26,772 nt of DNA. Origin: Methanomassiliicoccales archaeon (GTDB lineage: Archaea; Thermoplasmatota; Thermoplasmata; Methanomassiliicoccales; UBA472). The position numbers and the translations under genes are program-made. Shown here one piece after another: positions 22,417-26,772 of the stretch. Within the stretch, counting starts at the first letter, position 1. Each line of letters starts with the position of its first letter. The stretch is from the NCBI GenBank assembly GCA_028679935.1, contig JAJRAL010000154.1, positions 1-26,772 on the forward strand, read 5' to 3'. Under the pieces are notes generated by a model. The model did no database searches and was not told the origin of the DNA. It saw only the letters and a program-made list of their open reading frames with translations.

Positions 22417-22797
22417 ATGATGCCTGGGCACATGAACCCCCGTCAGGTCAAGCAAGCGATGCGCAAGCTCGGGATCAAGACGGAGGAGCTCGAGGATGTG
22501 TCGGAGGTAGTGATCCGCACCAAGACGAAGCAGTATGTGATCAGGGACGCCGCGGTCACCATCATGGAAATGCAGGGTCAGAAGCAGTTCCAGGTCGTGG
22601 GCGAAGCGGAGATCATCCCACTCGGGGCGGCTCCCTCGAAAGAGCCCGAGCCGACGCCCCAAGCACCCGCGATGCCAGAGGACGACATAAAGCTCGTCAT
22701 GGAGCAGACGGGCGCCAGCCGGGAGAAGGCGATCGAGGCGCTCATGGCCACGGAAGGACAACCGGCCGAGGCGATTCTCAAGATCATGGCGGGGTGA
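22417..22797 (+). CDS. nac: Nascent polypeptide-associated complex protein (archaeal alpha-NAC)
   Basis: Ribosome-associated chaperone that binds emerging chains; homodimer in archaea. A 126-residue protein. The N-terminus MNPRQVKQAMRKLGI (from the third Met) is typical. A NAC barrel follows (about 28-70; VVIRTKTKQYVIRDAAVTIM and GQKQFQVVGEAE), then a Pro-rich linker, then a C-terminal UBA domain (about 88-126; DIKLVMEQTGASREKAIEAL). Starts at 22417, 22420 and 22432 are all in frame; the first fits a short leader from the TATA box. hypC begins 5 bp after its stop. Confidence 0.93.
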   Translation: MMPGHMNPRQVKQAMRKLGIKTEELEDVSEVVIRTKTKQYVIRDAAVTIMEMQGQKQFQVVGEAEIIPLGAAPSKEPEPTPQAPAMPEDDIKLVMEQTGASREKAIEALMATEGQPAEAILKIMAG

Positions 22798-22802
22798 ACG
22801 AG

Positions 22803-23027
22803 ATGTGCCTCGCCGTCCCTGGCAAGATCGTCTCCGTTCACGGCAGCACCGCCGTGGTCGATTTCGGCGGCGTGCAGAGGGAGACGAACATCTCCCTCGT
22901 CGAAGCGAACGTGGGCGACTACGTGATCGTCCATGCTGGATTCGCGATACAGATCGTCGACGAGGAGGACGCGCGGGAGACGATCAAGCTCTGGGAAGAA
23001 CTTCTTGCCTTCCAGCAGGAAGCCTGA
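22803..23027 (+). CDS. hypC: HypC/HupF-family [NiFe]-hydrogenase maturation chaperone
   Basis: A 74-residue protein starting MCLAVPGKIV; Cys2, exposed after Met removal, carries the Fe(CN)2CO precursor with HypD and then contacts the hydrogenase large subunit. The small beta-barrel continues with AVVDFGGVQRETNISLV and GDYVIVHAGFAIQIVDEEDA, all standard. GGGGTGA ends 5 nt before the ATG and also contains the stop of the NAC gene. An in-frame GTG at 22794 is rejected because Cys must be residue 2. Its presence implies at least one [NiFe] hydrogenase elsewhere in the genome; no other hyp gene is nearby. Its stop abuts the nitroreductase stop. Confidence 0.93.
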   Translation: MCLAVPGKIVSVHGSTAVVDFGGVQRETNISLVEANVGDYVIVHAGFAIQIVDEEDARETIKLWEELLAFQQEA

Positions 23028-23552
23028 TCACCACTTCTCTTTGCGGACTATCTCCTCCAGGGACTTCCGGTTCTTGCTCCTGGCGAGCGTCTTGGTCAGC
23101 GCATCGCGAAGACCGGGCTTCTCGGTCGGATAGCCGAGCGGGGTCATCGCGACCACCCTGACGTTGTCGGGTATCCCGAGGGCCGCGCGCACCTTCACCT
23201 CGTCGTATCCGGCGAGCCAGCATGTGCCGAGACCGAGCTCCGTGGCGCGGAGCACCAGATGCTCCATCGAGATGCCGACGTCTAGCAGGAAGTAGTCCAT
23301 GCCGTTGACCGTCGCGTCGTCCTTCGGGTCGGCGCAGGCGATGACCAGCACCGGCACTTTCTTCACCCACGAGTTCAGGCGTCCGGAGTCGGCGATCCTC
23401 TCCAGCATCGACCTGTCCTTCACTACGATGTAGCGCCAGGGTTGGGAGTTGCGCGCCGAGGGGGCGAGCCTCGCCGCTTCCAGCGCCGAAGTGATCTTCT
23501 CGTCCTCGACCGGCTGGTCGGCGAATGTTCGAACGCTGTGCCTGGCCTTCAC
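23028..23552 (-). CDS. Nitroreductase-family flavoprotein
   Basis: About 174 residues, small for FMN-dependent NAD(P)H oxidoreductases. Motifs: RHSVRTFADQPV at the N-terminus (FMN phosphate site), APSARNSQPWRYIVV, then LDVGISMEHLVLRATELGLGTCWLAG, and VAMTPLGYP. Substrate unknown; archaeal members reduce flavins, quinones or nitro compounds. Start is uncertain: GTG at 23552 is the only standard start in frame, but six codons upstream continue the homologous N-terminus (DFEELVK), whose expected Met position is ACG at 23568-23570. Either the protein is slightly short, ACG is used, or there is a base error. It follows the por operon on the same strand but is 73 bp away from porB. Confidence 0.85.
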   Translation of the reverse strand: MKARHSVRTFADQPVEDEKITSALEAARLAPSARNSQPWRYIVVKDRSMLERIADSGRLNSWVKKVPVLVIACADPKDDATVNGMDYFLLDVGISMEHLVLRATELGLGTCWLAGYDEVKVRAALGIPDNVRVVAMTPLGYPTEKPGLRDALTKTLARSKNRKSLEEIVRKEKW

Positions 23553-23625
23553 TAGCTCTTCGAAGTCCGTCCTCTCACCGAAGGGTGTGGGGCAGCTGCA
23601 AGGAGATAACGCTTCGCGCCGTCGT

Positions 23626-24573
23626 TCACTGCTTGCAGAGCTTCAAGAGCTCCTCCCACTTCCGGTCCACGTTGCTCTGGATCTCATCGGCCACGTAGGC
23701 CCACTTCTCCTTCGAGAGGTGAGCAAAGCGTCCCTGGGACTTGATCCACTCGCTGATCGGGATCTTCTTCTTCGACCCTTCGGCGATGCGCTTGCTCTCG
23801 CCGGTCAGCCTCCATGTCCCGCGCTCGAACTCGTAGAGCGGCCAGATGCAAGTCTCCACCGCCAACCTCGATATCTCTATCGTCTTCGAGGGGTCGAAGC
23901 GCCAGCCTCTGGGGCACGGCGCGACGACGTTCAGGAACGCCGGTCCGCCGATCTCTATGCCTTTGCCGGCCTTCTCGATCAGGTCCTTGTAGTTGTGCGG
24001 CGAGCCCTGCGCGGCGTATGGCAGATCGTGGGCGATGATGATCTTCGTCAGGTCCTTGGGGAACTCCTTCTTGCCCGGGACGCAGGTGCCGGCGGGGCAG
24101 GTGGTCGTCTGCGCCCCCCTCATCGTGGCGCCGGACCTCTGGATGCCTGTGTTCATGTACGCCTCGTTGTTCAGGCAGACGTAGAGGAAGTGCGAGCCCC
24201 TCTCGATCGCTCCGGAGATCGCCTGGAATCCGATGTCGTAGGTCGCTCCGTCCCCGCCGAAGGCGAGGAAGCGGATGTCCTCCTTGACCAGGCCCTTTCT
24301 CTTCAACGCGAGGTACGCGGCCTCCACGCCTCCGATGGTCGGCGCGGCATTCTCGAACGCGCTGTGTATCCACGGCACGTTCCACGAGGTGTATGGGTAG
24401 ATGGTCGTCGAAACCTCGAAGCAGCCCGTCGCGTTCGCCACGATGACCGGCTTGTCGGTCGCCATCAGTATCTGCCTGGCGATGATCGGCTCGGAGCATC
24501 CCGCGCAGAGGCGGTGCCCCTCGACGAACCTCTCCTCCTTCTCGGAGAGCAGCTTCAGGTTGGTGACGGTCAC
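23626..24573 (-). CDS. porB: Pyruvate:ferredoxin oxidoreductase beta subunit
   Basis: Binds thiamine diphosphate and a 4Fe-4S cluster; with the other subunits it interconverts pyruvate and acetyl-CoA + CO2 with ferredoxin. A 315-residue protein. CAGCSE (Cys23, Cys26), Cys51 in NATGCFEVST and a late Cys in VAPCPRGW are the cluster ligands expected in PorB. GGDGATYDIG...LNNEAYMNTG is the Mg-ThDP motif. The GTG start at 24573 overlaps the porA stop (GTGA). Last gene of the operon. A different 2-oxoacid substrate cannot be excluded, but the beta subunit length and subunit order fit Por. Confidence 0.93.
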   Translation of the reverse strand: MTVTNLKLLSEKEERFVEGHRLCAGCSEPIIARQILMATDKPVIVANATGCFEVSTTIYPYTSWNVPWIHSAFENAAPTIGGVEAAYLALKRKGLVKEDIRFLAFGGDGATYDIGFQAISGAIERGSHFLYVCLNNEAYMNTGIQRSGATMRGAQTTTCPAGTCVPGKKEFPKDLTKIIIAHDLPYAAQGSPHNYKDLIEKAGKGIEIGGPAFLNVVAPCPRGWRFDPSKTIEISRLAVETCIWPLYEFERGTWRLTGESKRIAEGSKKKIPISEWIKSQGRFAHLSKEKWAYVADEIQSNVDRKWEELLKLCKQ

Positions 24574-25730
24574 GCCCTCACCCCCAGGAAGTTCATCGTC
24601 TCGCCCTCGTCGCTCATCAGCGCCTTGTAGACGGAACGCAGCTCGTCCGGCCTCACGTCCCTGCCGCCCAGGCCGTAGACGTAGTTCGTCAGCCGCGGCC
24701 TCTCGTCGTTGTCGTAGAGCGCGGACCTGACCTCGGGGAACATCGGGCCGGTCGAGCCGATGCTGAGGGCGCGGTCGAGCACCGCCACTCCCTTCATCCC
24801 GCCGAGCGCTTTCTCGACCTCCTCGTGCGGGAACGGCCGGAACAGCCGTACCTTGAGGCTCCCGACCTTCTTGCCCTCCGCCCGCAGGCCGTTCACGATG
24901 TCTTTCAGGGTGCCGGCGGTCGAGCCCATCGCGACGACCGCATAATCGGCGTCATCGAGCTTGTACGGCTCCACCAGCTCGTACTCCCTGCCGCTGGCGG
25001 CGTGGAACTCCTCGGCGACCGCCCTCGCGATCCCCGGGACCTTCGTCATCGCCTGCGCCTGCTGGTACTTGTGCTCGAAATAGTAATCGGTCCAGTCGAA
25101 CGGCCCCATGGTCGTGGGGTTCTTCAGGTCGAGCAATGCGCGCTTCCACTTGTACTCGCCCACGAACTTCTTGACCGCGTCGTCTTCGAGTGGCTGGAAC
25201 CGCTCGAGCGAGTGCGTGGTGATGAAGCCATCGAGACAGGTCATGATCGGCAGCCTGATGTCCATGTGCTCCGCGATCCGGAACGCCATGATGGTGTTGT
25301 CGTATGCTTCTTGAACGTTCTCCGCGTAGACCTGGATCCAGCCCGAGTCCCTCGCACCCATCGCGTCGCTGTGGTCGCAGTGGATGTTGATCGGTCCGCT
25401 CAGCGCCCGGTTCGCCACGGCCATGATGATGGGCAGGCGCATGCCGGAGGCGATGTAGAGCGTCTCCCACATGAAGGCCAGACCGGCGGATGCGGTCGCG
25501 GTGCAGACCCTCGCCCCCGCCGCCGAGGCGCCGATGCACAGGCTCATCGCGCTGTGCTCCGACTCCGCGCAGACATACTCCGTGTTCACAAGGCCATCGG
25601 CCACGTACTCTGAGTATAGCTCGACGATGATCGTCTGCGGCGTGATGGGATAGGATGCGACCACGTCCGGGTCGATCTGCCTCCATGCCAGGGCGATCGC
25701 CTGGTCGCCGTTCATCGCGACGTTCTGCAT
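24570..25730 (-). CDS. porA: Pyruvate:ferredoxin oxidoreductase alpha subunit
   Basis: A 386-residue protein starting MQNVAMNGDQAIALAWRQI. The pyrimidine-binding domain has the SYPITPQTIIVELYSE segment (ThDP site) and ESEHSAMSLCIGASAAGAR. The transketolase-C-like domain includes AVVAMGSTAGTLKDIV, then VRLFRPFPHEEVEKAL. This is the usual PorA architecture. It begins directly after the porD TAG with no intervening base, and its stop overlaps porB, so the four subunits are made from one mRNA. Confidence 0.95.
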   Translation of the reverse strand: MQNVAMNGDQAIALAWRQIDPDVVASYPITPQTIIVELYSEYVADGLVNTEYVCAESEHSAMSLCIGASAAGARVCTATASAGLAFMWETLYIASGMRLPIIMAVANRALSGPINIHCDHSDAMGARDSGWIQVYAENVQEAYDNTIMAFRIAEHMDIRLPIMTCLDGFITTHSLERFQPLEDDAVKKFVGEYKWKRALLDLKNPTTMGPFDWTDYYFEHKYQQAQAMTKVPGIARAVAEEFHAASGREYELVEPYKLDDADYAVVAMGSTAGTLKDIVNGLRAEGKKVGSLKVRLFRPFPHEEVEKALGGMKGVAVLDRALSIGSTGPMFPEVRSALYDNDERPRLTNYVYGLGGRDVRPDELRSVYKALMSDEGETMNFLGVRA

Positions 25731-26012
25731 CTAGGCCACCTCCTCTTTCATGATTATCGCCTTGGCGGGGCACTGCGTCGCGCAAATCCCGCAGCCCTTG
25801 CAGTGCGAGAGCTTGAATCCGACGCGCTTGCCGTCCTTGACGACGACGGCGTTATCGGGGCAGTATATCCAGCAGATCAGGCAGTTGGTGCACTTCGACT
25901 CGTCGCAATCCGGTCTCTTCGACCGCCAGTCGCCGGTGCGGTACTTCTTCGAGCTACCCGGCTCTATGATCATCCCGCCTTCGGGAATCTCGCTCGCCTT
26001 CGCTTCCGACAT
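25731..26012 (-). CDS. porD: Pyruvate:ferredoxin oxidoreductase delta subunit (2[4Fe-4S] ferredoxin)
   Basis: A 93-residue protein. The first cluster motif is Cys-x2-Cys-x2-Cys-x3-Cys-Pro in CTNCLICWIYCPDN and the second is CKGCGICATQCPAKAI. The N-terminal 35 residues are the short charged extension seen in PorD. Transfers electrons from the catalytic subunits to ferredoxin. It lies between porG (1 bp upstream) and porA (0 bp downstream). Confidence 0.94.
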   Translation of the reverse strand: MSEAKASEIPEGGMIIEPGSSKKYRTGDWRSKRPDCDESKCTNCLICWIYCPDNAVVVKDGKRVGFKLSHCKGCGICATQCPAKAIIMKEEVA

Positions 26013-26013
26013 T

Positions 26014-26574
26014 TCACTGCACCTCCTCGTAGGCCCGCTGCACGGCCCTCAGGTTCTTGTCTGTGACTTCTTGATTGAACTTGCCCTGGAACTTCGCGGT
26101 CAGCTCCGCGGTGACGCTGGTGATCGCCACCACCTTCGAGACCCTTATGAACGCGCCGAGCATAGCGGTGTTCGTCATCGGCCTCCCTATCTCCTCGAGG
26201 GAGATCTTAGTGGCATTGACCGAGTGGACGTCGTAGTTGTTGCCTACCACGGCCCTCAACTTGTCGTTGCCCTCGGGATAGTTGGCGACGATCGCCCCTT
26301 TCTCGCCCAGCCCTTCCTTGATCGTCGGATTCGCAAGGAGGGTGGGGTCGAGCACGACGACGAAGTCTGGATAGTAAACCTGGCTGTGAACATTGATCGG
26401 CTGGTCAGAGATGCGCGCGAACGCTCTGATCGGTGCCCCCATCCTTTCCGGCCCGAACTCAGGGAAGGCCTTGATGTACTTGCCCTCGCGCAACGCCGCG
26501 CCGGCTAGAATCTCGTTCGCGGTCACAACTCCCTGGCCACCTCTACCATGCCATCGGATCTCGACGGTCGTCAA
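26014..26574 (-). CDS. porG: Pyruvate:ferredoxin oxidoreductase gamma subunit
   Basis: A 186-residue protein (also named porC). The N-terminus VEIRWHGRGGQGVVTANEILAGAALREGKY is diagnostic for the gamma domain, with FPEFGPERMGAPIRAFARIS next. TTG start at 26574, with GAGGGG about 5 nt upstream and a TATA box predicting transcription from about 26589. First gene of the por operon; the order gamma-delta-alpha-beta is the standard archaeal one. Confidence 0.94.
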   Translation of the reverse strand: MTTVEIRWHGRGGQGVVTANEILAGAALREGKYIKAFPEFGPERMGAPIRAFARISDQPINVHSQVYYPDFVVVLDPTLLANPTIKEGLGEKGAIVANYPEGNDKLRAVVGNNYDVHSVNATKISLEEIGRPMTNTAMLGAFIRVSKVVAITSVTAELTAKFQGKFNQEVTDKNLRAVQRAYEEVQ

Positions 26575-26610
26575 CTCAACCCCTCGCGCGCTGAATTACG
26601 GAATCCAATG

Positions 26611-26620
26611 ATTATATTTG
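26611..26620 (-). promoter_or_regulatory. TATA box of the por operon
   Basis: CAAATATAAT on the minus strand; centre minus 26 gives about 26589, a 15-nt leader before the TTG start of porG. The remaining right end (26621-26772) is more AT-rich than the genes and holds only ORFs of about 15 codons; no gene is recognisable. Confidence 0.6.
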
Positions 26621-26772
26621 AACCTTACACTGATACGTTACGAGAAAATCCTCTGAAGCGATGGAAAACGTAGCTATTCCGCTGACAATCGATTCCAATC
26701 TGCCTCAATAGTGATGAAAATGTCAGTTCGGATGCCAAGAACGGAGTGTCTCGCTAGGTAGCGGAGGGACAA

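Noticed and set aside
21109..22797. A 562-codon frame overlapping glnA that ends in the NAC sequence
   Set aside because: The N-terminal 430 residues are a frame-shifted reading of glnA with biased composition; only the last 126 codons, from 22417, are a real gene.
26621..26772. Possible gene at the right end
   Set aside because: Only ORFs of about 15 codons; no start, SD or family pattern supports a coding region.

Overview
The window is a compact, GC-rich archaeal chromosome segment with about 31 protein genes and one tRNA. It is archaeal on several grounds: an initiator tRNA-Met of archaeal type, GTP cyclohydrolase MptA, isopentenyl phosphate kinase, an archaeal nascent-polypeptide-associated complex protein, a GatCAB locus, a four-subunit pyruvate:ferredoxin oxidoreductase, and TATA boxes about 26 bp upstream of likely transcription starts. 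Frequent TTG/GTG starts, likely leaderless mRNAs, GC content and gene content fit Thermoplasmatota. A Methanomassiliicoccales-like lineage is my best guess from memory of such genomes, but it is not proven here.

Layout. 198-1985 (+): two PD-(D/E)XK nuclease-fold genes, a TPD-motif homologue of human CDIN1 and a Cas4-like protein with four transmembrane helices inserted in its middle. 1986-4963 (-): glmU-glmS operon for UDP-GlcNAc synthesis. 5117-7258 (+): a GvpD/KaiC-like ATPase and a second RecA-fold protein without a P-loop lysine. 7260-7652 (-): a Cys-rich small protein and initiator tRNA-Met. 7710-8701 (-): rnhB and an SCP2-domain gene. 8806-11842 (+): DUF362 ferredoxin-like protein, mptA, phosphoglycolate phosphatase, a small zinc-finger protein. 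11846-12334 (-): TPR protein. 12494-15446 (+): gatCAB, convergent with aspS (15447-17291, -), which is a bacterial-type AspRS; together these form a probable tRNA-dependent asparagine pathway. 17459-19070 (+): a dolichol/phytol-kinase-like membrane protein overlapping isopentenyl phosphate kinase. 19113-20892: divergent Lrp regulator and alaX sharing one palindromic TATA box. 20966-23027 (+): glnA, NAC, hypC. 23028-23552 (-): nitroreductase. 23626-26574 (-): porGDAB operon.

The genes are mostly housekeeping: translation fidelity and amidation (gatCAB, aspS, alaX, tRNA-iMet, NAC), nitrogen assimilation (glnA, glmS), pterin and isoprenoid synthesis, and central carbon metabolism (por). No CRISPR array, insertion sequence, phage module or toxin-antitoxin pair was seen. 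The most unusual items are the membrane-inserted Cas4-like nuclease beside the CDIN1 homologue, the AspRS carrying His31 beside gatCAB, the kinase-IPK overlap, and several convergent gene pairs whose stop codons abut exactly as TGATCA. No intergenic stretch exceeds 300 bases. The left end (1-197) and right end (26575-26772) hold promoters and hairpins but no recognisable gene.
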